From Clostridia bacterium (lineage in GTDB: Bacteria; Bacillota; Sulfobacillia; SLMV01): DNA of 41,226 nucleotides. Where the stretch lies: positions 1-41,226 of the forward strand of contig PUMD01000150.1 in assembly GCA_003551215.1 (NCBI GenBank), in the 5' to 3' direction. The notes beneath the pieces were generated by a model. That model was not told the DNA's origin. It saw nothing but the letters and a program-made list of their open reading frames with translations, and ran no database searches. Shown piece by piece: positions 8,155 through 17,610 of the stretch (position 1 is its first letter; the number at the start of each line of letters is the position of its first letter). The position numbers and the translations under genes were made by a program.

Positions 8155-8215
8155 ATTTCGATAATCATTCAAGTATCTATGATAACGGGAAATGCGGCAC
8201 GACAGGAGGCCACGC

Positions 8216-10341
8216 ATGCGTTACATACTCGAGGGACTGGATTGTCCCCACTGCGCTTCCAAGATAGAAAAAAAGATGCAGAAGGACTACGGTATTGAGG
8301 ATGCGTCCATCAACTTCGCCACTCAATCCGTTTATCTGGAGCCATGTGAAAAAATGCTGCAAAGCAGGCTATAGATGAAATTGACCCGGACGTACGCCTG
8401 ATCGCAGCTCCGGTAGGGCATCAAGAAACGGCCGCTGGGCGCCAGACGGCAGCAGGCAGCAGCGGGCAACCCGGCGAGCTGGCACAGATAATTCCGGCTG
8501 CTGTCATATTCGCACTGGCCCTGCTGCTGAGACCTGCGCTGCAGCAGACGCCGCACGCATGGGCTGAATACGCAGTATTTCTCTCTGCCTACCTGCTGGC
8601 GGGGTGGAAGATAATGTTCAGGACCGGGCGCAACCTCCTGCAGCGAAGCGACATCTTCGATGAAAACTTTTTGATGACAATCGCTACCTTTGGTGCCATT
8701 GCGCTGGGAGAGCTGCCCGAAGCAGTGGGCGTGATGCTCTTTTACCGTACAGGCGAATATCTTCAGCAGCTGGCGGTGCAACGGTCGCGCCGTTCGGTAC
8801 GCGCGTTGATGCAGCTGCGGCCCGACTACGCGCGGATAAAGCAAAACGGGAAGCTGCTAGAGGTTGCTCCCGAGAAGGTGGAAATTGGAGACACAATAAT
8901 AGTGCGCCCAGGCGAAAGGGTGCCGCTTGACGGGGTAGTGCAGGAAGGTGATTCGTGGGTGGACACTTCCGCTCTCACCGGCGAATCGGTTCCGCGGGAG
9001 GTTACCGCTGGTGACGAAATTCTGTCGGGAATGGTGAATCAAAGCGGCCTTCTGTCGGTGCAGGTTGAGAAGCGATACTCAGAATCGCAGGTGGCCCGCA
9101 TCATGCAGCTGGTTGAAGAAGCTGCCAACCGGAAGGCCCCCACAGAAAGATTTATCACCAGGTTCGCCCGCTACTACACCCCCGCTGTGGTGATCGGCGC
9201 CTTCTGTCTGGCCCTCTTACCTCCTTTGGTGACCGGAGCCGCCTTTGGTCCCTGGATTTACCGGGCCCTTACCCTGCTGGTCATATCCTGTCCGTGTGCG
9301 CTGGTGATCTCAATTCCCACGGGATACTTCTCCGGAATAGGTCTGGCATCAAAACACGGCATACTGGTCAAGGGAGCCAATTATCTCGACGCCCTCAACG
9401 ACGTGTCTACTTTGGTTTTCGACAAGACTGGCACCCTTACCGATGCACAGTTTGAAGTCCGTGATGTGCAGCCAGAGCAGGGACACACCAGAGGGGAGGT
9501 CCTCTCGGCGGCTGCACTCGCAGAGAGGCATTCGGGACATCCGGTGGCAGAGGCAATCCGCAGGGCACACCAACAGGATAGCGGGGGCTTTTCATCTGCT
9601 GATGTCGAATCCTACCATGAGATCGCCGGACGAGGCATCGCAGCCGCGGCAGACGGCCGGAGTCTACTGGTTGGCAACCGACGACTCATGCAGCAGGAGG
9701 GCATACCGGTCAACCATCAGCGGCGGGCGGGTACAGAAGTTTTCGTCGCAGTCGATGGCCATCTGTTGGGGAGTCTGATTGTGTCCGATGCACCCAGGGA
9801 TGAGGCAGAAACGGCGTTGCAACAGCTGCGTTGTGGGGGAATTTCCCGCATTTATATGCTGACGGGCGATACCGATCTGGCCGCAGAACAGGTCCGGCAG
9901 GAGCTTGGTCTTGACGACTACTGGGCTCAGCTGCTGCCGGAGCAAAAAGTCGAGATAACCGAGGAAATAAAGCAAAGCGAGCAGAAACAGGCCGGCGGGC
10001 GGGTAGCCTTCATAGGGGATGGAATAAACGATGCCCCGGTAATCGCAGCAGCCGATGTGGGGATAGCAATGGGAGGACTGGGCTCCGACGCCGCTATTGA
10101 AGCAGCAGACGTAGTGGTGATGCAGGACAATCTGTCACGGCTTCCGGCTGCCCTGACCACAGCAAGGCTGACCAGTCGGATAATCAGGCAAAACGTGGTC
10201 ATGACACTGGGTCTTAAGGTCACCTTCCTTACGCTGGGAGCCCTGGGCCTTACCACCATGTGGGGGGCCGTGTTTGCAGATGTTGGAGTTGCTCTTTTGG
10301 CTGTTGCCAACTCAGCCCGGATCCTGGGCGTAAGATTCTAG
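8216..10341 (+). CDS. P1B-type heavy-metal ATPase (Zn/Cd/Pb type), frame change after the N-terminal HMA domain
   Basis: Translation starts at ATG 8216 behind AGGAGG and makes an HMA metal-binding domain with GLDCPHCASKIE. That frame stops at TAG 8372, giving 52 residues. A one-base backward shift at the A run 8349-8354 continues directly into NAAKQAIDEIDPDV and the whole pump, 708 residues in total. Pump motifs: actuator TGES, SCPCALVIS in the membrane, DKTGTLT, HSGHP and GDGINDAP. The C-terminal DVGVALLAVANSARIL resembles the Asp-Gly motif of ZntA/CadA, and HMA plus CPC also fit Zn, Cd or Pb export. The first in-frame ATG of the second part (8614) would lose the leading membrane helices, so the two parts belong together. 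Either programmed frameshifting or a sequence error explains it. Confidence 0.88.
8338..8374 (+). other. Candidate -1 frameshift site in the P1B ATPase gene
   Basis: GGAG (about 8338-8341) precedes a run of six A (8349-8354) by 7 nt, and the zero-frame TAG lies 18 nt after the run. The codons there are GAA AAA ATG. A Lys-tRNA on AAA could slip back one base with full pairing and then read AAT GCT GCA AAG. The layout resembles known bacterial -1 frameshift sites with an upstream Shine-Dalgarno-like stimulator, although the classic X-XXY-YYZ heptamer is incomplete. Confidence 0.4.
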
Positions 10342-10349
10342 GCGATCGG

Positions 10350-11462
10350 TCAGAAAAGAACCAGACGCCTGAGTTCGATGGCTTCATGGGGGCAGACCTC
10401 ATGACAGCAGTAACACCTGATGCACTCGCTGTAGGATATCTCCACGGGGCTGCCCGGTGAAATGACCGAAGCAGGACAGATACTGACACACTCCCCGCAG
10501 CCGGTACAGGCCCTGGACACCACTTTGGGCCTGGGCACGAGAATGTTTTTCACCAATCCCACCAGAGATTGGGGTATATGCCAGGTAGCGACGGACCTAC
10601 CTGTGGGCACGCGAAAGTTCTCCACTCGCAGGTCCTCTACATCATGGCCCAAAATCCGCATCTGCTCGAGTGACAGCACCCCCAGCCCGGATTCAGCAGC
10701 ATATCTCAGATGTCCGATCTTCCCGGGCGGGAGACCGATGAGATGACAGGCCAGAGCATCCGCAGTTACCGGATCTTTTGCCATCACCACAAATCCGGTT
10801 TTTCTGAGTTCTCCTGAGCGCGGTCCGGAGCCTTCCATGGAAACCACGCCGTCAACCAGGTTAAGGCGTGGCTGCAGCAGCAGGGCCAGGTCTGCCAGCA
10901 TCCGGCTGAAGTTGTCGGTGCGGTTGTACCGCAGGTGCATCTGCGCCTTATGGGTACCCACCACGCAGCCGTAGAGGTTCTTGGTTGCCCCGGTAAAGCG
11001 GGTGAATCCGTGAGTTTTCAGCCGGGCAGCACTTATCAGCACATCCGCTCTGACCACCTGACGGGCCAGCGGGAAACGTCGGGATACGCTGCCTTGCGGA
11101 AAGGCGGTCCAGCTTATGTCGGAGAATTCCTCGATCTGCATATCCCTTGACCTCAGTATTTCGGCCAGCCCGGCTGCGTCCGCCACTGCCGCCGCCGAAC
11201 GCACGGCAGGACTGTCGCCGACCCGGACAGAATCAGCTCCCCGGCTCTGCACCAGGTCGATCAGGGCTGCGAGCATGGAGGGATGGGTGCACACCCCGCT
11301 GGCGGCAGAAGCTGGCGCCAGCATGTTAGGCTTTATCAGGACGTCATGACCACACAACAGCTCACCCTGCCCATCGAGCAGCTGCAGACCCTCGCGGAGG
11401 GCAGCGGCCACCTGCTGTCTGTCATACGTATCGACTGCGAGCAGTACTGCGGTGGCGCTCAT
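10350..11462 (-). CDS. DUF362 domain protein with two [4Fe-4S] clusters
   Basis: 370 residues. The DUF362 domain fills about residues 35-290 (DVLIKPNMLAPA, RLKTHGFTRFTGATKNLYG). A C-terminal bacterial ferredoxin domain follows, with CTGCGECVSICP and CIRCYCCHEVCP, enough for two [4Fe-4S] clusters. It is probably a cytoplasmic redox or electron-transfer protein of anaerobic metabolism; no substrate is known for the family. The ATG at 11462 has AGGAAGGAGG. It converges with the ATPase gene, 8 bp apart, and is separated from the upstream tldE gene by a terminator. Confidence 0.88.
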   Translation of the reverse strand: MSATAVLLAVDTYDRQQVAAALREGLQLLDGQGELLCGHDVLIKPNMLAPASAASGVCTHPSMLAALIDLVQSRGADSVRVGDSPAVRSAAAVADAAGLAEILRSRDMQIEEFSDISWTAFPQGSVSRRFPLARQVVRADVLISAARLKTHGFTRFTGATKNLYGCVVGTHKAQMHLRYNRTDNFSRMLADLALLLQPRLNLVDGVVSMEGSGPRSGELRKTGFVVMAKDPVTADALACHLIGLPPGKIGHLRYAAESGLGVLSLEQMRILGHDVEDLRVENFRVPTGRSVATWHIPQSLVGLVKNILVPRPKVVSRACTGCGECVSICPASVISPGSPVEISYSECIRCYCCHEVCPHEAIELRRLVLF

Positions 11463-11563
11463 TTTCCTCCTTCCTGTCCTGCCTCAGAGACAGCGAAACC
11501 GGTCGGTCACCCGCAAGCCGGCTGCTCAGGTTCTCAGCTGCTGCTGCCTGGGTGAAAAAGTGA

Positions 11564-11589
11564 GGAGCCGCCCGGAATGAGGCGGCTCC
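11564..11589 (-). terminator. Intrinsic terminator after tldE
   Basis: 9-bp arms GGAGCCGCC (11564-11572) and GGCGGCTCC (11581-11589) with an 8-nt loop are followed on the minus strand by TCACTTTTT. Confidence 0.7.
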
Positions 11590-11599
11590 GTCTGCCGGC

Positions 11600-12895
11600 T
11601 TATCTGTTGGTAGATATAACAACATCGTCCAGCACCACGTAGGGGAAAGTGAAGCCCACCTGCATACTCTTGGTCTCCGTATCGCTGGTAAACTCAATAA
11701 TCGACTCGGAGAAGGCTTCAAAGGCGTTTACCGAGAACATGCAGTTTTTGATGCGTCCGGTTATCTCGCCATCTTCGATCTTAAAACCCAGCGAGATTGT
11801 GCCGCTTACACTTCCGCTGAACGGGTTACCCGCCCAGGCCCCCATAGAACCGTAGACTATTACACCCCGGTCTATGTCGCTTACCATATCCTCCAGCGCG
11901 CGGTCGCCCGGCGGCAAAATAAGGTGATGAGGCATGGGCCCCCGTCCTCCGGCGGAACCGTTTCCTGTGGGCTGCATACCCAGCTGCTCAGCTGACTGCA
12001 GATCCAACAGCAGCTGGCTGGGCACCCCTTCATCTATGAGAACATTTCGTCCGGTCAGCACACCCTCCCGGTCAAAAGGAGCCGAAGAAGGCTGCATGGG
12101 CAGAGTGCCGTCATCTATGAGAGTAACGCGGTCATCCAGCAGCTTCTCCCCCAGCTTATCTTTCCAGGGTGAGACGCCTTTGGCCACCATATCCCCCGAC
12201 AGACAGGCGGTAAGCGGCCTCATCAGGAAAACCACCTGGGTGGGAGCGAAGATGACCGGATAAGCGCCCGGCTCCAGCGGCACTATACGGCTGGCCTTGT
12301 CGAACCTGTCGATTACCTCCTCCGTCAGATCCCCGTAATCAGAGCAAAAGGAGGAGGAAACCCTGGATTCGTATATCGACAGCATGTCATCGCCGTCGAT
12401 CAACCGCCCGCCGACAAACACCTCCCAGTTCGTCTTTTGGTAGCTGCCGTCGAAGCCGTTGCTGTTTGTCAGATGTATTGTCGATTTCCCGCATCCCACC
12501 GACGCTGCCGCCTTTATCCGCGGGTTGTACGAAACCAACGATGAGTTGAGGTCGTCGGCTATCTGAAGCATCTGCCTTACGGACACATCATCAAGACTTC
12601 TATCAACCAGTTCGATTTCCGGCACTTCCGCTGCCGGGGGCAGCTCGTAACCGGCCCGGCTGCCGTAGGGCAGGGCAGAAATTGCCTGCTTCATAGCCTT
12701 GTCCTCACCGCCGGGGCGGCTGCTTTGGGCTGAGCTGACCTTTGCATCACCCAACACCCGCACGGTCGCGTTCTGATGCTGCGAATCTGATACACGCTCC
12801 AGCTCGCTGTTGGAGAAATTCACCAGCTTGGTCTCGTTCTCAGTCCTGTGCAGCTCGGCCTGCATCCCGTCAGGGAGGTCTTGTAATATCTTCAC
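11600..12895 (-). CDS. tldE: TldE/PmbA family subunit of the TldD-TldE metalloprotease
   Basis: 431 residues. It is the non-catalytic partner of TldD in the heterodimeric protease that degrades unfolded or leaderless peptides in the cytoplasm. No HExxxH is present, as expected for TldE. The C-terminal half (SGSVSGTISLGFKIEDGEI) is typical of the PmbA/TldD fold. The start overlaps the tldD stop by 4 bp, so translation is coupled. In other bacteria the pair matures microcin B17, processes RiPP precursors and acts on CcdA. No RiPP precursor is evident nearby. Confidence 0.9.
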   Translation of the reverse strand: MKILQDLPDGMQAELHRTENETKLVNFSNSELERVSDSQHQNATVRVLGDAKVSSAQSSRPGGEDKAMKQAISALPYGSRAGYELPPAAEVPEIELVDRSLDDVSVRQMLQIADDLNSSLVSYNPRIKAAASVGCGKSTIHLTNSNGFDGSYQKTNWEVFVGGRLIDGDDMLSIYESRVSSSFCSDYGDLTEEVIDRFDKASRIVPLEPGAYPVIFAPTQVVFLMRPLTACLSGDMVAKGVSPWKDKLGEKLLDDRVTLIDDGTLPMQPSSAPFDREGVLTGRNVLIDEGVPSQLLLDLQSAEQLGMQPTGNGSAGGRGPMPHHLILPPGDRALEDMVSDIDRGVIVYGSMGAWAGNPFSGSVSGTISLGFKIEDGEITGRIKNCMFSVNAFEAFSESIIEFTSDTETKSMQVGFTFPYVVLDDVVISTNR

Positions 12896-14271
12896 TGCCT
12901 GGCACCCCCCACAATTACGTCCTGAATCCGGATGTGCGGACAGATGCCGCTGGTCGGTAAAGGACTCTGACCGCCCTTGCCGCAGCCTCCGGCTCCGTTT
13001 CGGCTCTCGGCATCATCTCCCACCATGTCGATGTTCTTCAGGGTGGTGAACACGTTGCCCATCAGCTTCACATCCCGGACCAGCTCGGCGATTTCACCGT
13101 CTCTGATCATGTAGCCGTAACCTGCGTTGAAGGTAAACATCTCGCCGTTGGTCTGACCGCCGCCGCTGCCGATGGCGTAAACGCCCAGGTCTATATCCGC
13201 GATCATATCAGAAAAGCTGCTTTCGCCGGGTTCAATGCAGGTACTCCGCATGCGGCAGATCGGCGGATGGGTGTAATTAATTGCCCGGGCACTGCCGGTG
13301 GGTTCCTCCCCCATCAGCCCGGCAGTCTCTCTGGTGTGCAGCCTGCCGACCAAAATGCCTTCCTCTATCAGGTTGGTGCGCCCGGTAGGAACGCCCTCGT
13401 CATCGTATTTCAGGGCTCCCCGGTCATCGAAGTACTCGCCGGTATCGTAAATTGTCAGAATATCCCTGCCCAGACGTCGACCCAGCTTCATGGTCTCGGC
13501 AAGATCGGGATTTTTGTACACGTTGTCGCCCTCACTGAGGTGGCCAAAGGCCTCATGAACGAACAGACCAGCCAGAGCGGGATCGCACACCACCGGATAC
13601 TCGCCTGCCTGCACCGGCGGCGCATCCAGCAGATCAACGGTTATCCCGCATGCCTCTCTCAGCTCATCTTCTACACCCAGCATGCAGTCAAATCCCCGCG
13701 ACGACCCCTTCCCTATACCGTGGCTGACGGTTATCTGCTGACCACGTGCCTGAGCTGACAGGCTGGAGCCGATATCGATTTTATCCTGAGCAATGTAGGT
13801 TCCTTGGGTGTTGGCAAATTTGAGCCTGGTGTACTGCTCCAGATATCGTATGGTGGCAGCGGTTATCCTGTCATCGTAATCCAGGATAAGGTCGTTGTAA
13901 GCAGTGAGGATACGGATCTTCTCCGGCAGTGATATCTCCCTGGGGTTGAGGCTCATGTTGGGCACAAATTCGTCCTGCACTGCCGAAACATCAGCCAGCT
14001 TGCTTTCACCGCTTAGGTATTGTCCTGCAGCGTGCGCCTGTCTGCAGGCGGTGGAAACGGCCTCATCCAAATCTTCCGGATCGTTGAAGCTGGCAAATCC
14101 CCAGGCGCCCTCGTGCAGAGCCCGCACGTTGCCGCCGAACTGAACCTTCTGGGTGACGTCGTCCAGCCCCTGACCCCTGAACAGGATGTTAAGTCGTTCA
14201 GAATCCTCCAGGCGGACTTCGCAGTAATCGACATTCGCTTTCTGCAATGCCCGCTGTATAATATCCCGCAA
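12892..14271 (-). CDS. tldD: TldD metalloprotease, catalytic subunit
   Basis: 459 residues from the TTG at 14271, which lies 8 nt after GGGAGG. The frame is open for 28 more codons upstream, but that stretch contains this ribosome site and is not conserved in character. The zinc motif HEAFGH (about residues 239-244) is intact, and a Cys near the C-terminus (SGICPH) matches the position of the usual cysteine ligand. Together with TldE it forms a chamber that cleaves unstructured peptides. It is the first gene of a two-gene operon and is divergent from the M20 peptidase gene. Confidence 0.92.
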   Translation of the reverse strand: MRDIIQRALQKANVDYCEVRLEDSERLNILFRGQGLDDVTQKVQFGGNVRALHEGAWGFASFNDPEDLDEAVSTACRQAHAAGQYLSGESKLADVSAVQDEFVPNMSLNPREISLPEKIRILTAYNDLILDYDDRITAATIRYLEQYTRLKFANTQGTYIAQDKIDIGSSLSAQARGQQITVSHGIGKGSSRGFDCMLGVEDELREACGITVDLLDAPPVQAGEYPVVCDPALAGLFVHEAFGHLSEGDNVYKNPDLAETMKLGRRLGRDILTIYDTGEYFDDRGALKYDDEGVPTGRTNLIEEGILVGRLHTRETAGLMGEEPTGSARAINYTHPPICRMRSTCIEPGESSFSDMIADIDLGVYAIGSGGGQTNGEMFTFNAGYGYMIRDGEIAELVRDVKLMGNVFTTLKNIDMVGDDAESRNGAGGCGKGGQSPLPTSGICPHIRIQDVIVGGARQ

Positions 14272-14509
14272 AGCACCTACCTCCCTCTCCCTTTGTGATT
14301 TGCTGTACCCATCACCTGTAAGTTTAACCACGGCACCTGTGTTTCCCTGCAGCACCCCTCAAGTTTTTTGCGGTCATTTCAAGGGGGGAGGATCAGAACT
14401 TACTGGATATTATGCCGCCGCATGCACAGATTGGCCCCCCAGCAGGGTTCTACTCGGTATTCGTTGAAGCTAATGTGAGAAGTTTAAAGTTGATCTGGGA
14501 GGGGTGAAC

Positions 14510-15718
14510 ATGGAGGAAAACCACGATCATTACATAAAAGAACTGACGGGCGAGGCACATGTGCAGAATATGATTGAATACGTTCAGGATAATGTCGACC
14601 AGGTAGTTGAAACTATCATCACAGTATGTGAGGTACCGGCGCCAACCTTCTGCGAGCGTGAGCGAGCGAGACTGGTAAGGGGGCTCATGTCTGAATTGGG
14701 GGGAATCGACGCCCAAATTGACCGGCACAACAATGTAGTGGGCCGCTATCCGGGTGAATGCAGCACAGCACGCCTGGCTGTAACCGCTCACATCGACACT
14801 GTCTTTCCCAAGGACGTGGATGTGTCAGTCCAGCAGAAAAACGACCACCTGGCGGCTCCCGGAATCGGAGATAATTCCACCTCAGTGGCTGGGATGCTGC
14901 ATCTCATTGCCGCCTGGAACAAAACCGGGTACAAACCCCCTTTCGATGTGCTTTTCGTAGGCAACGCCTGCGAGGAAGGCCTGGGAGACCTCAGGGGGAT
15001 AAAGGGATTTTTGCACGACTGTGAAGAATGCGGAGATGTGCAGCTGCAGGCTGTGTGCATTTTCGATGGGCGCATGGGCGGAGTCATAAACCGGGGTGTG
15101 GGTAGCCGCCGCCTCAAGGTTACCCTGCGAGGAAAAGGAGGGCACAGCTGGAAGGATTTCGGCACCTGCAGCGCCATACATAATCTGGGCCGGTGCATAG
15201 ACAGCATCTCCCGCCTGGATGTGCCCCAGAGACCGCGAACCTCCTATAACGTGGGCGTGGTGGAGGGTGGAACCTCTGTAAACACCATAGCCGAAAGCGC
15301 CTCCATGCTGATTGATATGCGTTCCGAAGCTCCCAAACAGCTTCATAGGCTTGAGGAACGAGTGCGCCGGATAATCAAACAGCAGACCGCGCAGTCTGAC
15401 TGCACCGCAGAGGTGAAAGTGGTGGGAGACAGGCCGGTGGGAGGGATAAGTGATGAACATCCCCTGGTATCAATCGCTCAGGCAGCAGGCAGATACCTCG
15501 GACTGCCCATGAACACTCACGCAGCCAGCACGGATGCCAACGTCCCTCTCAGCAGAGGTATCCCGGCAGTTACAGTGGGTATATACCGCGGAGAGGGGGC
15601 ACACCGCACTGACGAATCCATCACACCTTCCTCGCTGACCCGAGGACTTCCGCTGGCCGTACTTCTGGTGATGGGAGCAGTAAAATGGCTCGCGCGACAG
15701 CATAGCCTGTCGCACTGA
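14510..15718 (+). CDS. M20 family metallopeptidase (PepT/dipeptidase-like)
   Basis: 402 residues from ATG 14510, 5 nt after GGGAGGGG; a GTG two codons earlier overlaps the ribosome site. The co-catalytic zinc site is readable: TAHIDT (His, Asp), PGIGDNSTS (bridging Asp), ACEEGLGD (base Glu plus ligand), IFDGR and the C-terminal GAHRTDE (last His). Between them lies the dimerisation domain (KVTLRGKGGHSWKDFG). It should hydrolyse small peptides or N-acyl amino acids in the cytoplasm. It is followed after 23 bp by the NAD-kinase-like gene, with a ribosome site, so the two form an operon. Confidence 0.9.
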   Translation: MEENHDHYIKELTGEAHVQNMIEYVQDNVDQVVETIITVCEVPAPTFCERERARLVRGLMSELGGIDAQIDRHNNVVGRYPGECSTARLAVTAHIDTVFPKDVDVSVQQKNDHLAAPGIGDNSTSVAGMLHLIAAWNKTGYKPPFDVLFVGNACEEGLGDLRGIKGFLHDCEECGDVQLQAVCIFDGRMGGVINRGVGSRRLKVTLRGKGGHSWKDFGTCSAIHNLGRCIDSISRLDVPQRPRTSYNVGVVEGGTSVNTIAESASMLIDMRSEAPKQLHRLEERVRRIIKQQTAQSDCTAEVKVVGDRPVGGISDEHPLVSIAQAAGRYLGLPMNTHAASTDANVPLSRGIPAVTVGIYRGEGAHRTDESITPSSLTRGLPLAVLLVMGAVKWLARQHSLSH

Positions 15719-15741
15719 AAGGCAAAAAAGGAGGTCAACAG

Positions 15742-16857
15742 GTGGCCACGAAACTGGGACTGATTGTCAATCCAATAGCCGGCATGGGGGGACGCGTGGG
15801 ACTCAAGGGTACTGACGGAGAGGATACCGTCCAGCAGGCGCGCAGCCTGGGAGCAAAACCGGAGTCCCCTGCACGCGCCCACCGGGCCCTGCAGCGCCTG
15901 CTTGGTCTGATCGATGACCTTGCTGTGATCACCTATCCGCATCCGATGGGCGAGTCCGAGGCGCGGGAAGCCGGTTTTTCTCCGAAGGTCATAGGCAGCC
16001 TCTCAGGTGAGCACACCACCGCGGAAGATACCAGCAGCGCTGCCCGAAGCATGCAGCGCGAAGAGATAGACCTGCTGATGTTCGCCGGCGGCGATGGAAC
16101 AGCACGCGACATATATCAGGCAGTCGGAACCGGCCTGCCGGTGGTGGGCATACCCACAGGGGTCAAAATGCATTCGGGAGTATTCGCCACTCATCCCGAA
16201 AGCGCCGGGAGGCTGGCAGGCATGTATCTCAGCGGTGAAATCGACCAGCTGCGGGAAGTCGAAGTCATGGACATCGATGAAGAGGCTTTCCGTCAGGGTC
16301 AGGTGTCAGCACAGCTTTACGGGTACCTGAAGGTTCCATACCGTGATGCTCTTGTGCAGGGGTTGAAATCAGGCAGCAGCTCTGATGATGCAGCTGAAGT
16401 TGAGGCCATAGCCGCTCAGGTAGTTGATGCCATGAAAACAGATCATCTGTACATAATCGGTCCGGGCACAACTACCCGCGGGATCATGGAGATGATCGGA
16501 CTGGACTATTCACTGCTCGGGGTAGATGTTGTGCGCAACCAGAAGCTGCTGGCCACCGACGTAAGTGAAAGCCAGCTTCTCGAGCTGGTTTCCGACCACC
16601 CGGCCACGATAGTGGTCACTCCTATCGGAGGGCAGGGATATATCTTCGGACGGGGGAACCAGCAGATAAGCGGAGAGGTGATCAGCAGGGTGGGTACTGA
16701 CCATGTCCTGGTCATAGCCACCCGCAGCAAGATGCTTGCACTTGAGCGACGCCCCCTGCTGGTGGACACCGGCGAAAGAGAAGTGGACGAGAAGCTGCAG
16801 GGGTACACGAAGGTGATCGTGGGCTACAAACGAGAGATGGTGTATCCGGTTAAGTAG
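15742..16857 (+). CDS. ATP-NAD kinase / AcoX family protein
   Basis: 371 residues from GTG 15742, 6 nt after AAGGAGG. It begins KLGLIVNPIAGMGGRVGLKG and carries the kinase signature FAGGDGTARD, then IPTGVKMHSGVF, as in the long NAD-kinase-like group found near acetoin and peptide catabolic genes. It is distinct in length from the standard NadK (about 280 residues). The likely activity is phosphorylation of NAD or a related small molecule; the true substrate is not known for this subgroup. It lies second in an operon with the M20 peptidase and ends before a strong terminator. Confidence 0.85.
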   Translation: MATKLGLIVNPIAGMGGRVGLKGTDGEDTVQQARSLGAKPESPARAHRALQRLLGLIDDLAVITYPHPMGESEAREAGFSPKVIGSLSGEHTTAEDTSSAARSMQREEIDLLMFAGGDGTARDIYQAVGTGLPVVGIPTGVKMHSGVFATHPESAGRLAGMYLSGEIDQLREVEVMDIDEEAFRQGQVSAQLYGYLKVPYRDALVQGLKSGSSSDDAAEVEAIAAQVVDAMKTDHLYIIGPGTTTRGIMEMIGLDYSLLGVDVVRNQKLLATDVSESQLLELVSDHPATIVVTPIGGQGYIFGRGNQQISGEVISRVGTDHVLVIATRSKMLALERRPLLVDTGEREVDEKLQGYTKVIVGYKREMVYPVK

Positions 16858-16882
16858 TCCTATACCCCAAAAGTGATCACTC

Positions 16883-16920
16883 CCGGGGATGCCTGTCAAT
16901 CACAGGCATCCCCGGCTTTT
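16883..16920 (+). terminator. Intrinsic terminator of the M20 / NAD-kinase-like operon
   Basis: Perfect 14-bp arms CCGGGGATGCCTGT (16883-16896) and its complement (16902-16915), a 5-nt loop, then CTTTT. Confidence 0.88.
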
Positions 16921-16994
16921 GTGCACGCATCCCAACTCTTCATCTCAGAAATTTTCCCACAACAGATCATCGGGCTGCCGGCGGCCTCGCTGTG

Positions 16995-17024
16995 TAGCAC
17001 AAACTGGCGGATATGTGCTATTAT
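16995..17024 (+). promoter_or_regulatory. Dyad TAGCACA-N12-TGTGCTA overlapping the trmO promoter (copy A)
   Basis: TAGCACA (16995-17001) and TGTGCTA (17014-17020) form a perfect inverted repeat with 12 bp between arms. The right arm runs into TATTAT (17019-17024), a good -10. The same arms, spacing and overlap occur at 28382-28411. A repressor bound here would cover the -35 to -10 region. NikR, encoded at 27959, is the nearest candidate but this is inference. Confidence 0.7.
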
Positions 17025-17072
17025 CACTGACAGGGTCACTATGTTCTGAACAGAAAAGGAGCTGATGGCTCG

Positions 17073-17522
17073 ATGAATCTCAAGATCATAGGAAGGGTCC
17101 GAAATGAACATTCGGACAAACCAGAAGGAGGATGGAAGGACGTAATCTCCCGGATCCATATACGCGCACCGTACGCAGAAGCTCTCCGCGGGCTGGATGA
17201 ATTTTCTCACATTATGGTGCTGTGCTGGTTCGACCGGGTGACAGAAGAAGACAGAATCAGCAGATCGACAGTCCACCCCATGGGCAAAAAACATATACCC
17301 AAAGTCGGTGTGTTTGCCACTCACAGCCCCGTCCGCCCCAACCCGATAGCGACAACTGTTTGCCGGCTTCTGCAGATGGAGAAGACCACACTTACCGTCA
17401 GAGGCCTTGATGCCTACGACGGGACGCCGGTTGTTGATATCAAGAGCTGGACCCCGGTGAGTCTGCCGAAGGATACACAGCATCCAGCATGGATCGATGA
17501 AATCAGCTCAAGCTCCCTATGA
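17073..17522 (+). CDS. trmO: TrmO/TsaA-family tRNA N6-methyltransferase
   Basis: 149 residues, a single-domain version of the family. TrmO methylates N6-threonylcarbamoyladenosine at position 37 of certain tRNAs, using SAM in a beta-barrel fold. The signature GVFATHSPVRPNPIATT is clear, as are IGRVRNE at the N-terminus and GLDAYDGTPVVDIKSW near the end. ATG 17073 has GGAG upstream. Many anaerobes carry short homologues whose substrate has not been shown to be tRNA. The gene has its own promoter with a dyad shared with the ECF S-component gene. Confidence 0.88.
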   Translation: MNLKIIGRVRNEHSDKPEGGWKDVISRIHIRAPYAEALRGLDEFSHIMVLCWFDRVTEEDRISRSTVHPMGKKHIPKVGVFATHSPVRPNPIATTVCRLLQMEKTTLTVRGLDAYDGTPVVDIKSWTPVSLPKDTQHPAWIDEISSSSL

Positions 17523-17610
17523 CCATACATCTTGTCTCAGCTTCTCTGAATCTGGAGTCATTACTCATCCGAAGCAGTCTGGCGGTCTGCCAGCCAGCGC
17601 GGAGTTAGAT

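Noticed and set aside
8078-8164. A 28-codon frame starting ATG directly after TAGGAGG
   Set aside because: The ribosome site touches the start codon, the frame crosses the pump promoter and operator, and the peptide has no features.
8614-10341. Independent start of the pump at ATG 8614
   Set aside because: It would lose the first membrane helices, while the frame continues upstream to the HMA domain with family-like sequence.
17523-17610. Sequence between trmO and the GNAT pseudogene
   Set aside because: No gene, hairpin or promoter recognised.
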